Position numbers and translations under genes: made by a program
In this document: one piece after another, positions 34,651 through 43,106 of the stretch
How the letters are laid out: every line of letters begins with the position of its first letter
Position numbering within the stretch: position 1 is the stretch's first letter
Notes under the pieces: generated by a model
Seen by the model: only the letters and a program-made list of their open reading frames with translations
The model's database searches: none
What the model was told of the DNA's origin: nothing
NCBI GenBank assembly: GCA_004020315.1
Contig: SAQG01000021.1
Coordinates: 35,719-99,718, forward strand
Origin: Mesorhizobium sp.
GTDB taxonomy: Bacteria; Pseudomonadota; Alphaproteobacteria; Rhizobiales; Rhizobiaceae
Length of the DNA stretch: 64,000 nucleotides
Reading direction: 5' to 3'

Positions 34651-35295
34651 ATGCAAACCTACGCAGCCCTCAGAATTGCACTGTCGCCAAGCTCCACCCA
34701 GTCGAGCCTGCGAGAGGCTTTCGACGCGCCGTTACAGCCGGTCAGCTTCTTCCCCGCCGGCTCGGAAATCTATGCCCAGGGCGAGAAGGCGGGAGCCTTC
34801 TACCAGGTCGAGTTTGGCGCCGTCCGTGTCTACCGCCTGCTTGCCGACGGCCGCCGTCAGATAAGCGCCTTCCATCTGGCCGGAGAGACATTCGGTTTCG
34901 AAGCCGACACTACCCATCATTTCTTCGCCGAAGCCATCAACGCCACTGGTGTCCGCGTCTTCCGCTTTGCCACTGGTGCGGATATCTCCAGTCAGCTGCT
35001 GCCGTTGGCGCTCAAGGGCCTGACGAGAGCGCAGGAACACCTCTTGGTCCTCGGCCGCCAGAACGCCATCGAACGCGTCGCCGCGTTCCTGGTCGACATG
35101 GCGGAGCGGCAGGGCGGGTTGCGGCAGGTCGAACTGCCGATGTCGCGCATGGATATCGGCGACTATCTCGGCCTCACCATTGAGACTGTATCGCGGGTCT
35201 TCACCCGGCTGAAGGACAAGGGCGTCATCCGCCTGCCCAGCCTGCGCAGCATCGAGATCGTCAAACACGACACGCTTCTCATTATGAGCGAGTGA
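34651..35295 (+). CDS. FixK-like Crp/Fnr transcription regulator without Fe-S cysteines
   Basis: The start is ATG 34651 (MQTYAALRIALSPSSTQSSLREAFDAPLQPVSFFPAGSEIYAQGE), giving 214 residues. The N-terminal cysteine cluster is absent, so it cannot sense oxygen as FNR does. The barrel contains VEFGAVRVYRLLADGRRQISAFHLAGETFGFE. The HTH MSRMDIGDYLGLTIETVSRVFTRLKDKGVIRL keeps E..SR, so it should recognise the same TTGA-N6-TCAA sites. FixK proteins normally act downstream of FixLJ; no FixLJ gene is in the window. It lies divergent from fnrN, 640 nt away. Confidence 0.9.
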   Translation: MQTYAALRIALSPSSTQSSLREAFDAPLQPVSFFPAGSEIYAQGEKAGAFYQVEFGAVRVYRLLADGRRQISAFHLAGETFGFEADTTHHFFAEAINATGVRVFRFATGADISSQLLPLALKGLTRAQEHLLVLGRQNAIERVAAFLVDMAERQGGLRQVELPMSRMDIGDYLGLTIETVSRVFTRLKDKGVIRLPSLRSIEIVKHDTLLIMSE

Positions 35296-35376
35296 CGCAA
35301 CTTGGTTAGGCAGCGCGCGCGGCAGACCGCAGGCGGTCGCTGTCAATACCCGTTCAAACGATTGTATAGGCAGAAA

Positions 35377-35901
35377 ATGACTACGGAGAGAAATAATACT
35401 CTTACCACACGCACGGGATTTCAGTTCGAAGTGCGCCGTGCACGCCCCGAAGACGAGCTAACCTTAGCCGAGTTCTTTACCCATGTGACGCCGGCTGACC
35501 TGCGATTTCGTTTTCTCGGCGGAGTGAAGGTTTCGCATGAACGGCTCGTGTCGATGACTCGGTCCGATGATGCGGGCATATACAACTTCCTTGCCCTTGC
35601 CATGGACGGAATGCTGATTGCAGTCGCAACGCTGGCATGCGATGAGCCTCGCCGGCATGGAGAAGTCGCGATCTGCACGCGCGCAGATCACAAGCATTTG
35701 GGCGTCAGCTGGGAACTGCTCTCTTACATAGCGAAATACGCTGAGGAGCTGGGCCTCCATACAATCGAGTCGATCGAGAACCGCGAAAACCAAGCTGCCA
35801 TCGAGCTCGAACGCGAGATGGGATTCACTGTGGCGGCTTATCCTGACGATCCCACACTTGTCCTGGTTCGGCGGGACCTAAGAAGCCGACCAGCAGAGTA
35901 G
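35377..35901 (+). CDS. GNAT-family N-acetyltransferase
   Basis: The start is ATG 35377 (MTTERNNTLTTRTGFQFEVRRARPEDELTLAEFFTHVTPADLRFRFLGG); the earlier part of the ORF is unlike the family. The GNAT core is GEVAICTRADHKHLGVSWELLSYIAKYAEELGLHTIESIENRENQAAIELEREMGFTV, close to the C-terminal acetyltransferase domain of Pat-like protein lysine acetyltransferases. Here it is stand-alone (174 residues). It follows the FixK-like gene by 81 nt. Acetylating a metabolic enzyme is possible but unproven. Confidence 0.85.
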   Translation: MTTERNNTLTTRTGFQFEVRRARPEDELTLAEFFTHVTPADLRFRFLGGVKVSHERLVSMTRSDDAGIYNFLALAMDGMLIAVATLACDEPRRHGEVAICTRADHKHLGVSWELLSYIAKYAEELGLHTIESIENRENQAAIELEREMGFTVAAYPDDPTLVLVRRDLRSRPAE

Positions 35902-36436
35902 CTGCCGGTGGAACGTGGACCGAAATCCATCAAACCAAACTCTGACGCACGCCCCACCTCCGTGTAGCGCCATTCAACACACCCCTTCTTGGCACGGCTC
36001 AGCAGGTGTGGCGGTAAGATTCCTGCTTGAAGGGCGATCGTTTACACCGGTGTTCCGATCCCAAGGGAGAGGCGGCGTTTCTCCTGTTCGGGACGCGCTG
36101 AGCTGGCGGTCGCGAAGGCCAGACGCTTTACCAGGATCGCCGTCCCCGCCCCTGGTCACTTGGCGGCGGGTTGAAGATTGTCTCGCGCACAAACTCGGCC
36201 AGAGCGGGCGGCTCTGTCTTTGAGTTGGCGGCACTTGGTTCGAAACCAGCACGTCAGATCGGTTCTAGCAATGGCTGACTGGTTTCTGTGACCGCCTTGG
36301 CTGCAAATGCGCCGCAAGACCGAGCCGAACCGTCGATCCAGCGAACATTTGACCAACCGGCGGGCGACGATCCGGCCGAACTCGCCTTTGCGGCAAAGGG
36401 CTTGCCGTGGCGATCTTACCCTGCACTCGATCACCA
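35902..36436. other. Gene-poor stretch
   Basis: About 530 bases with no supported gene. Overlapping ORFs on both strands (35974-36252 minus, 36156-36440 minus) have Arg/Pro-rich translations without family-like blocks. Confidence 0.45.
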
Positions 36437-39400
36437 TCACGTCCTCAAGACCCGATAGATCGCCGGGATGACCAGCACCGTCAGCAAGGTCGAGGACGCG
36501 AGGCCGAACAGCAGTGAAATCGCCAGTCCCTGGAAGATCGGATCGGTCAGGATCACCGCCGCACCGATCATGGCCGCTAGCGCGGTGAGCAGGATCGGCT
36601 TGAACCTTATGGCGCCGGCCTCGATCAGAACCTCACCCAGCGGCCTGCCCGGCGAGGCGGCATGCCGGATGAAATCGACCAGCAGGATCGAATTGCGCAC
36701 GATGATGCCCGCCAGCGCGATGAAGCCTATCATCGACGTTGCCGAGAACGGCGCGCCGAACAGCCAGTGTCCGCCGAGAATGCCGATGAAGGTCAGCGGG
36801 ATCGGCGTCAGGATCACCAGCGGTACCTTGAACGAACCGAACTGGGCGACGACCAGGATATAGATGCCGAGCAGCGCGACGCCGAAGGCCGCACCCATGT
36901 CGCGGAACGTCACCCAGGTGACTTCCCATTCGCCATCCCACAGCAGCGTCGGCTTGCTTTCGTCCTCCGGCTGGCCATGCAGCGCGATCGAAGGCTTCGG
37001 CAATCCTGTCCAGTCCTGCGCGTCGATTGCCTGGCTTACGGCGAGCATCCCATAGATCGGCGCCTCGAAGCTGCCGGCAAGTTCGGCCGTCACCATTTCG
37101 GCGGCGCGGCCATTGTGCCGGAACACCGGAAAGGAGGCGCGTTCGTCAGCGACCCGCACCACATCCCCCAGTTCGACCACGCCACGGTCGCCGGGGAGCA
37201 CATTTGCTGGAATGGGCGTTGTCAGGAAACGTTCGTCCAGAGTCCTCTCGCCCTTCGGCCGCTCGATGCGGATCGGTATCGGCTGGCGGCCGCCGCGATG
37301 CGAATAGCCGACGGTCTCGCCGCCGTTGAGGATGGCGATCGTGTCGAACACATCGCTCTCCTCGACATGGAAGAACTCGGCATCGTCGGTGGAGATCGTG
37401 GTGCGCAGCCGGCGTGCCGGCTGTCCGTAGGAATTGTCGACGTCGACGATGAACGGAACGGAACGGAACGCCGCTTCGACCTTCGCGGCAACCTTGCGTC
37501 GCGCCTCGCCATCGGGGCCATATATCTCGGCCAGGAGCGTCGCCATCACGGGCGGCCCCGGAGGCGGCTCGACGACCTTCAGGCTGGTGCCGGCTGGAAC
37601 GGCGATCGATGCGATGCGTTGGCGAATATCCAGCGCGATGTCGTGACTCGAACGGATGCGTTCCGATTTCGGCGGAAGATTGAGCGCAACATCGCCCTGC
37701 TGCGGCTCGCTGCGCAGAAAGGAGTGTCGCACAAGCCCGTTGAAGTTGAAGGGCGCCGCGGTTCCGGCATGCGTCTGGGCCGATCGCACCTCGCTCAGTT
37801 CGAGAACCTTGCCGGCGACCGCCTGCGCCACCGCGTCGGTCGCCTCGACGGAGAATCCTTCCGGCAGGTCGATGGTCACCGAGAGTTCGGACTTGTTGTC
37901 GAAGGGCAGCAGTTTGACCGTGACATCCTTGGTGTAGAACAGGGCCAGCGAGCCAAGCGTGAGCACGCCGATCGCAAGCAGAAAGGCCCAGCTCGCCGTC
38001 TTCGACGACAGTATGGGCCGGGCGACGGCAGTGTAGACGCGGCCCAGCATGCCACCGCCGGCTTGATCGGCATGGGCATGCGCCGGCGACCGTCCGGCAA
38101 ACTTCAGCATCAACCACGGCGTCACCATCACCGCGACGAAGAAGGAAAAGATCATCGCCGCCGACGCATTGGCCGGGATCGGGCTCATATAGGGGCCCAT
38201 CATTCCCGAGACGAACAGCATCGGCAGCAGCGCGGCGACCACGGTCAAAGTGGCGACGATCGTCGGGTTGCCGACTTCCGCCACTGCCTCGATCGCTGCT
38301 TGCCGTCGATCGCGTCCGCCGCCCATCGCCCAGTGGCGGGAGATGTTCTCGATCACCACGATCGCATCGTCGACAAGGATGCCGATGGAAAAGATCAGCG
38401 CGAACAGCGAGACGCGGTTCAGCGTATAGCCCATGACGCGCGAGGCAGACAGCGTGAGCAGGATGGTGACGGGAATGACGATGGCGACCACCATGGCCTC
38501 GCGCCGGCCGATGGCGATCCAGACCAGCACAATGATCGAGATCGTCGCCAGCCCGAGATGGTAGAGAAGCTCGTTAGCCTTCTCGTTCGCCGTCTCGCCG
38601 TAGTCGCGCGTGACCTCGACCGACAGGTCGCCGGGGATCAGGCTGCCTTGCAGCACCTCGACCCGGTGCAGGATCGCCTCGGCAACCGACACCGCGTTGG
38701 CGCCGGCCCGCTTGGCTACCGCAACGGTCACCGACGGCACGCGCGTCACACTCGTCGCGGACCTTGTAAGCGTCGAGACAAGCACATCGCTGGTATCGGT
38801 CGCGAAGGCGACATCGGCCACGTCGCGGACATAGACGGGGCGGTTGTCACGCGAGGTCAGCAGCAGATTGCCGATCTGGTCGGGCGAACCCAAGGTCTCG
38901 CCCGCCACGATGTCGATCTGCTCGCCCGCATTGCGCACGCGTCCCGCCGGAAAGGCCTTGTTCGCGCCGGAAACCTTTGCCACAAGCTGCTGCAGCGTCA
39001 CGCCGTAGAGAGCGAGCTTTTCCGGGTTCGGGTTGACGCGGATGATCTCTCCGGTGTCGCCGACCAGATAGGTCAGCCCGACATTGTCGATCTTGGCGAT
39101 CTCGGTGCGCAGTTCGCGCGCGATGCGGGTCAGGTCGTTTGCCGTCAGGCGGTCAGCTGTTTCCGGTTTTGGCGACAGCGTCAGCGTGACGATCGCGACA
39201 TCGTCGATGCCGCGTCCGACGATGAGCGGCTCGGGCACACCGACGGGAATGCGGTCCATATTGGCGCGAACTTTGTCGTGGACGCGCAGCACGGCGGCGT
39301 CCGACGATGTGCCGACGACGAAGCGCGCGGTGACCATCACCTGGTCGTCGCGGCTTTGCGAATAGACATGCTCGACACCATCTATGCCCTTGACGATCGT

Positions 39401-39631
39401 CTCCAGCGGCTCGGTGATCAGCTTGACGGCGTCGTCGGCCTTCAGGCCGTCGGCCCGGACGAAGATGTCGACCATCGGCACCGATATCTGCGGCTCTTCC
39501 TCGCGCGGCAGCGTAAGCAGGGCCCCCAGCCCGAAGGCGAAGGCGGCAATCAGAAACAACGGCGCGAGCGGCGAGGCGATGAACGCCCGGGTCAGCCCGC
39601 CCGCGATGCCGACGGCAGCAGGACCTTTCAT
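36437..39631 (-). CDS. RND efflux transporter inner-membrane permease
   Basis: The 1064-residue product has the AcrB/CusA fold with 12 expected helices. Blocks include the N-terminal helix (FIASPLAPLFLIAAFAFGLGALLTLPREEEPQISVPMVDIFVRADG), RVSLFALIFSIGILVDDAIVVIENI (helix 4 with acidic proton-relay residues), TIVATLTVVAALLPMLFVSGMMGPYMSPIP and GFIALAGIIVRNSILLVDFI (helix 10-11). The short loops and REEEPQI motif place it with the HAE2/heavy-metal-like group. Its 5' end overlaps the adaptor stop by 4 nt. With the adaptor, DUF2892 protein and SQR relic it forms a cluster often seen next to sulfide oxidation genes. Confidence 0.93.
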   Translation of the reverse strand: MKGPAAVGIAGGLTRAFIASPLAPLFLIAAFAFGLGALLTLPREEEPQISVPMVDIFVRADGLKADDAVKLITEPLETIVKGIDGVEHVYSQSRDDQVMVTARFVVGTSSDAAVLRVHDKVRANMDRIPVGVPEPLIVGRGIDDVAIVTLTLSPKPETADRLTANDLTRIARELRTEIAKIDNVGLTYLVGDTGEIIRVNPNPEKLALYGVTLQQLVAKVSGANKAFPAGRVRNAGEQIDIVAGETLGSPDQIGNLLLTSRDNRPVYVRDVADVAFATDTSDVLVSTLTRSATSVTRVPSVTVAVAKRAGANAVSVAEAILHRVEVLQGSLIPGDLSVEVTRDYGETANEKANELLYHLGLATISIIVLVWIAIGRREAMVVAIVIPVTILLTLSASRVMGYTLNRVSLFALIFSIGILVDDAIVVIENISRHWAMGGGRDRRQAAIEAVAEVGNPTIVATLTVVAALLPMLFVSGMMGPYMSPIPANASAAMIFSFFVAVMVTPWLMLKFAGRSPAHAHADQAGGGMLGRVYTAVARPILSSKTASWAFLLAIGVLTLGSLALFYTKDVTVKLLPFDNKSELSVTIDLPEGFSVEATDAVAQAVAGKVLELSEVRSAQTHAGTAAPFNFNGLVRHSFLRSEPQQGDVALNLPPKSERIRSSHDIALDIRQRIASIAVPAGTSLKVVEPPPGPPVMATLLAEIYGPDGEARRKVAAKVEAAFRSVPFIVDVDNSYGQPARRLRTTISTDDAEFFHVEESDVFDTIAILNGGETVGYSHRGGRQPIPIRIERPKGERTLDERFLTTPIPANVLPGDRGVVELGDVVRVADERASFPVFRHNGRAAEMVTAELAGSFEAPIYGMLAVSQAIDAQDWTGLPKPSIALHGQPEDESKPTLLWDGEWEVTWVTFRDMGAAFGVALLGIYILVVAQFGSFKVPLVILTPIPLTFIGILGGHWLFGAPFSATSMIGFIALAGIIVRNSILLVDFIRHAASPGRPLGEVLIEAGAIRFKPILLTALAAMIGAAVILTDPIFQGLAISLLFGLASSTLLTVLVIPAIYRVLRT

Positions 39632-40590
39632 GGCGTGACCACGACATCGCCGGGCGCAAGACCGGTCAGGATCTCGACATAGTCGCCGTCGGCGCGCGCC
39701 ATCCGTTCGCCGGCGACCACTGCCCGATCGGCCTCGACGCCGGCGGCAACCGTGCGGACAAAATCGATCCCCGATCGGGTCTCGATCGCCGATGACGGGA
39801 CCAGCAGCGCAGAGCGCTCCGCGACCGGCAGCTCGACCAGCACCCGGGCGTCGATGAATTCGGTATCGAGGTTGTCGACCTCGACATCGGCGATGACGCG
39901 GCCATTGTCGATCTGCGGGTAGATCTTGGCGAGACGGCCGGCCAGTTCCGTGCCATTGGCATTAATGCGGATAGCGGCACCCTGCTTCAGCGTCGCCGCG
40001 TGGCGTTCGGGGATCGCCAGCCTCAGGAACACGCCGCCACCACCGATGGTCGCCACCACTTCGCCGGCCATGATCACGGCGCCGCGCGTGACCGGCACGG
40101 TCAGCACGCGTCCGTCGCCGGGTGCGAAAACATCTCCTTCGGCCCCCTGCTGCACGATCACCGAACGCTGCGCCTCGGTCGCGGCAAGCTGGTTGCGTGC
40201 TACGTCGACTTCGGTCCTGAGCTGATCGACCCGCTGCAAGGTCACGACGCCCCTGCCGACCAGTGTCTGACCGCGGGCCAGTTCGGACTGCGCCGTTGCC
40301 AGCTGCACCTGCAGGGCGCGAAGCTGGGCGTCCAGCGCCGCGACCTGAAAGGCGATCTTGTCGTCCTGGACGGTCGCGATCTTCTCGCCCGCCTTGACCA
40401 GATCGCCCTCGGTAACGGCCAGATCGACAATGAGGCCGCCAATGCGCGCGCGCGCCGGAATGGTGTTGCGCGCTTCGACTCGGCCATAGACCGCCTTCCA
40501 TTCGGTCACCGTCGTCGGTGCGAGCGTGAGCGTGCCGGCCAAGGCCGGTGAGCACGCCAGCAGCGCGCCGAGGAAAAGCAACTTGCGCAT
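39628..40590 (-). CDS. RND efflux periplasmic adaptor (membrane fusion protein)
   Basis: The 320-residue exported protein starts with a signal peptide (MRKLLFLGALLACSPALAGTL). It has VYGRVEARNTIPARARIGGLIVDLAVTEGDLVKAGEKIATVQD (lipoyl), a coiled coil (VAALDAQLRALQVQLATAQSELARGQTLVGRGVVTLQRVDQLRTEVD), APGDGRVLTVPVTRGAVIMAGEVVATIG and a barrel. It couples the RND permease to an outer-membrane channel, which is not encoded here. The adaptor precedes the permease on the minus strand with a 4-nt overlap and follows the DUF2892 gene by 10 nt. Confidence 0.9.
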   Translation of the reverse strand: MRKLLFLGALLACSPALAGTLTLAPTTVTEWKAVYGRVEARNTIPARARIGGLIVDLAVTEGDLVKAGEKIATVQDDKIAFQVAALDAQLRALQVQLATAQSELARGQTLVGRGVVTLQRVDQLRTEVDVARNQLAATEAQRSVIVQQGAEGDVFAPGDGRVLTVPVTRGAVIMAGEVVATIGGGGVFLRLAIPERHAATLKQGAAIRINANGTELAGRLAKIYPQIDNGRVIADVEVDNLDTEFIDARVLVELPVAERSALLVPSSAIETRSGIDFVRTVAAGVEADRAVVAGERMARADGDYVEILTGLAPGDVVVTP

Positions 40591-40600
40591 TCTACTGCTC

Positions 40601-40801
40601 CTAGAATGCGCATCCCGGCTTGATGCCGAGCTTCCGGAAGATCATCGCCGCCGGGCAGAAGCCGGTGAACGCGGATTGCAGCATGTTGAGCCCGACGAAG
40701 ACCGTCAGCCAGACAAACAGCGGCGAAACCCAGACGGTGAGCGCGACGGACAGCAGCACCATGAAGCCTGCGAACGCAAGAACGGAACGGTCAAGTGACA
40801 T
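40601..40801 (-). CDS. DUF2892 (YgaP-type) membrane protein
   Basis: The 66-residue product has two hydrophobic helices (SVLAFAGFMVLLSVALTVWVSPLFVWLTVFVGLNMLQSAFTG) and the family end FCPAAMIFRKLGIKPGCAF. The start is ATG 40801 (MSLDRSVLAF) because GGAG lies 6 nt upstream; the ORF also permits 40813. DUF2892 domains are often linked to rhodanese or sulfur-metabolism genes. First gene of the three-gene unit with the RND pair. Confidence 0.88.
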   Translation of the reverse strand: MSLDRSVLAFAGFMVLLSVALTVWVSPLFVWLTVFVGLNMLQSAFTGFCPAAMIFRKLGIKPGCAF

Positions 40802-40816
40802 TGTCATCTCCATTTG

Positions 40817-40830
40817 TATATGATCATATA
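40817..40830. promoter_or_regulatory. Palindrome TATATGATCATATA upstream of DUF2892/RND operon
   Basis: A perfect 14-bp palindrome 15 nt before the DUF2892 start. Its half-site ATATGA/TCATAT also flanks the arsR start (41675-41694), so a shared operator for the ArsR-type repressor is likely. Confidence 0.55.
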
Positions 40831-40929
40831 TAAATATAAAAACGTTACGGTTGACCGCAAGAGGCGGTGTCGATTTCGCGGTCCGCGGCTTAAGGCCACG
40901 CCCGCCGCCCTAGCGGGAAAAGCGGGCTG

Positions 40930-41464
40930 CGCAGGGTGGGTCTCGATCAGGCGCCGGGCACGCCCACGTCCGCCTCGATCTTGATTTCCTTTTGAGCTTG
41001 TCCATGCCGAGCACCTGCAGAGCCAGGCGCTCATAGAAAGGCTCGGACTTTTCGGTTCTTATCTTGTGGAGGAAATACGTTTCGAAACCGACCTTGGCGG
41101 TGTGCACGATTTGTCGGAGGACGACCAGTTGAGGTTGCGCGGCGGAATTTGCGGCTGCGCCACGAAGGCGAGCCGGATTTGCCGAAATCGGCGAGGCAGG
41201 CCGCGTTCCATGTACCCTGCGTCGGGTCCCATTCCCTCTACCAGCCGGCCAATTTTGCGGGCCGTCGGCGTGACCATGGATTCGATCATGAGGCCGGCCT
41301 TCGCACCCACGGAACCGGCTTCTTGCCGACCGGCGGGACGGCGACGCGGACGCGAACCGCGAACTTGACGACGGAAACTTTGTGTTCTCTGGCCAGTTCG
41401 TCGCGAAGCTCGTAGGCCATGATGGTGCCGCCCAGACCGGCCCCGTGACGACAACATCCGTCAT
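40930..41464 (-). pseudogene. sqr: Decayed sulfide:quinone reductase-like gene
   Basis: Pieces of one FAD/NAD(P) oxidoreductase occur in different minus frames. The N-terminal Rossmann motif is MTDVVVTG followed in another frame by GLGGTIMAYELRDELAREHKVSVV. A middle piece is VGAKAGLMIESMVTPTARKIGRLVEG. The C-terminus is KVGFETYFLHKIRTEKSEPFYERLALQVLGMDKLKRK, which is characteristic of SQR. At about 535 bp it is less than half of a normal SQR (about 400 residues) and has several frameshifts. CAGGAG is still present before the ATG. Confidence 0.7.
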
Positions 41465-41573
41465 GCTTTTGCTCCTGTGCGGCGTCACTCGAAGCGCTAC
41501 GCCGGCCGTCACCTGTTTCCGACGACTGTGGGCCGAAGTTGTTTAATTCTGGATCGTCGTTGCTGGCCGCGCC

Positions 41574-41587
41574 TTGATGCGGGTCAA
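41574..41587. promoter_or_regulatory. FNR/FixK box upstream of the sqr relic
   Basis: TTGATGCGGGTCAA, about 109 nt before the remnant start of sqr (minus) and 105 nt from arsR (plus). Confidence 0.6.
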
Positions 41588-41674
41588 TCGACCCGCCGGT
41601 ATACGGATTTGCAGGGTTTCGAAGCGTCGGCTTGACAGCCGCCAACGCGAGACTAATATTATTTGTAGATCTTA

Positions 41675-41694
41675 ATATGATAATGTGTTCATAT
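41675..41694. promoter_or_regulatory. Inverted repeat overlapping the arsR start
   Basis: ATATGA-N8-TCATAT covers the ATG of the ArsR-type gene. It shares half-sites with the palindrome at 40817. A likely autorepression operator. Confidence 0.5.
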
Positions 41695-42028
41695 GCGCAA
41701 TAAGAAAATCGTTGAACTGAACAAGATGGCGCGCGAGGCGTCCGAACTGCTTGCGGCGATGGCCAACGAGAAGCGCCTGATGATTCTGTGCCATCTGCTG
41801 GATGGCGAGACGAGCGTCAACGAGCTGGCGGAACTGGTCGCGATGAACCAGTCGGCGCTCTCGCAGCAATTGGCGAAGCTGCGGGCGCTGAAGCTGGTCA
41901 ACACCCGTCGCGACGCCCAGCAGGTTTACTATCGGCTGGCTTCGGTGGAGGTCGAGCGCATCCTGCAGACGCTTTACGGCATTTATTGTGATCCGCAGGC
42001 TAAGACCGCGAAGATCAGATCGTTATGA
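41693..42028 (+). CDS. ArsR-family regulator, BigR/SqrR-like (persulfide sensor type)
   Basis: The 111-residue winged-helix repressor has AMANEKRLMILCHLLDGETSVNELAELVAMNQSALSQQLAKLRALKLVNTRRDAQQVYYRLAS. Two cysteines, C33 (ILCHL) and C99 (GIYCDP), occupy the positions of the redox pair in BigR/SqrR, where persulfides form a tetrasulfide link and release DNA. Metal-binding ArsR CxC motifs are absent. The position beside an SQR relic, DUF2892 and an RND pump fits a reactive-sulfur role; this assignment is inferred. Confidence 0.85.
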   Translation: MRNKKIVELNKMAREASELLAAMANEKRLMILCHLLDGETSVNELAELVAMNQSALSQQLAKLRALKLVNTRRDAQQVYYRLASVEVERILQTLYGIYCDPQAKTAKIRSL

Positions 42029-42167
42029 TGTGATGCTGACGACTTCGGTAAAGTTGACCGAAGTCCCAAGATTGCAGCTCAAGCCACAGCTTCAGCACAT
42101 AATGGAGCAGCGCCGTTGGGGCAAGTCGGTCGGTGAGGGTCATGTGCGGCATTGGCTTCTCAGGATT

Positions 42168-42815
42168 TCAGGCGTTCACATTAAGCTTGCTGCGACAGGC
42201 GACCATCAACGGGACCGCAACAACACCGCTGACCAGAAGTAACCAGTCTTGCGGCACGCCAAGGAGGAACGCTGCACTCCCTCCGATCAACGACCAGATG
42301 AACGGGATCGCGAGCACCCATCCAGACACGGGCGGCTTTGCAAGAAGGAAGAACCCGAAAGTGAAAATCGTCACCGGACAGGGGGTGACACCGAACACCG
42401 GCATTTCAGGATATGCGTGACCTGTCCAAATGCCGAGAAGTGGATAAAGGACGGCCGCATAGGTGACGAAGCCAACTCCCACCATTGCTGCAGGTCCAAA
42501 ACTCTGGCCGAACCGCAATTGGTTCTTGACGAAACCAACATAGGCCAGAATGGCTCCCTGTGCGACGAAGAGAACTCCAAAGACGAGCGCGGCCTCGTTG
42601 ATCTGGGTGAAATGGAACCAGTGATATGCAACGCCGGTCCACAGCCACATGATCGCCAGGATGCCAGCGATCAGACGGTCCGCCATTAGCGGTCGCCAAA
42701 ACAACAAGGCCACGGCAAGCAAGCCAAGGCCAAATGCCGCCACTTGCACCGGCCAGATGCCCTCGTTGTAAGAAACCAGGTTAGCGAGAAACTGATCGCG
42801 CGTGAAGGGCAACAT
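42168..42815 (-). CDS. DUF6064-like integral membrane protein
   Basis: The 215-residue product has six to seven hydrophobic helices and starts MLPFTRDQFLANLVSYNEGIWPVQVAAFGLGLLAVALLFW. It includes WLWTGVAYHWFHFTQINEAALVFGVLFVAQGAIL and a C-terminal WVLAIPFIWSLIGGSAAFLLGVPQDWLLLVSG. The N-terminal FTRDQFLxxxxxYNxxxWPxQ pattern is that of the DUF6064 family; function unknown. A near-consensus box (42865, TTGCGCCAGATCAA on this strand) is 49 nt upstream. Confidence 0.78.
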   Translation of the reverse strand: MLPFTRDQFLANLVSYNEGIWPVQVAAFGLGLLAVALLFWRPLMADRLIAGILAIMWLWTGVAYHWFHFTQINEAALVFGVLFVAQGAILAYVGFVKNQLRFGQSFGPAAMVGVGFVTYAAVLYPLLGIWTGHAYPEMPVFGVTPCPVTIFTFGFFLLAKPPVSGWVLAIPFIWSLIGGSAAFLLGVPQDWLLLVSGVVAVPLMVACRSKLNVNA

Positions 42816-42864
42816 CAGCGTGTCTCCTCACGCTTCACCATAGCCTCGGTCGCAGATACCCCAA

Positions 42865-42878
42865 TTGATCTGGCGCAA
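42865..42878. promoter_or_regulatory. FixK/FNR-like box, TTGCG variant
   Basis: On the minus strand TTGCGCCAGATCAA, 49 nt before the start of 42168-42815. It keeps ATCAA and TTG. Confidence 0.62.
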
Positions 42879-42892
42879 GTCAGCGGCCTCGG

Positions 42893-42906
42893 TTGATCCA
42901 GGTCAA
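42893..42906. promoter_or_regulatory. FNR/FixK box
   Basis: TTGATCCAGGTCAA, 56 nt before GTG 42963 of the small membrane protein on the plus strand. Only 14 bp separate it from the 42865 box. Confidence 0.78.
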
Positions 42907-42962
42907 CGCCCACCTGACATTTGCTCTGCCTTATGGATGAAGGATCAAAGGGGAGAAACAAC

Positions 42963-43106
42963 GTGCCAATAGAGAGTTTGGTCGTCACCATCGCGGTCTT
43001 GACCGTCTTTGCATTTTTTATGGTTGTGCTGGGCTATGCCTCTTTCGATGAATCGCGCGGGCTGTCCCCCAAGATAGCACCTCGGTCCGGTAAGGAGAGA
43101 CGCTGA
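42963..43106 (+). CDS. Small single-span membrane protein (47 aa)
   Basis: Too short for the ORF track as its own entry. It starts at GTG 42963 (VPIESLVVTIAVLTVFAFFMVVLGYASFDESRGLSP), with AGGGGAG upstream. One helix (about residues 5-25) is followed by a basic tail (SGKERR). The box at 42893 ends 56 nt before the start, the spacing of the strongest sites here, which supports the start chosen. Function unknown. Confidence 0.75.
   Translation: MPIESLVVTIAVLTVFAFFMVVLGYASFDESRGLSPKIAPRSGKERR

Noticed and set aside
36225-36275. tRNA-like T-arm (TTGGTTCGAAACCAG)
   Set aside because: The stem has a mismatch, and no acceptor stem or anticodon arm can be built around it.
36662-39682. 1006-aa plus-strand ORF
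   Set aside because: It is antisense to the RND permease, and its translation is His/Arg/Asp-rich without any domain. High GC content opens the complementary frame.
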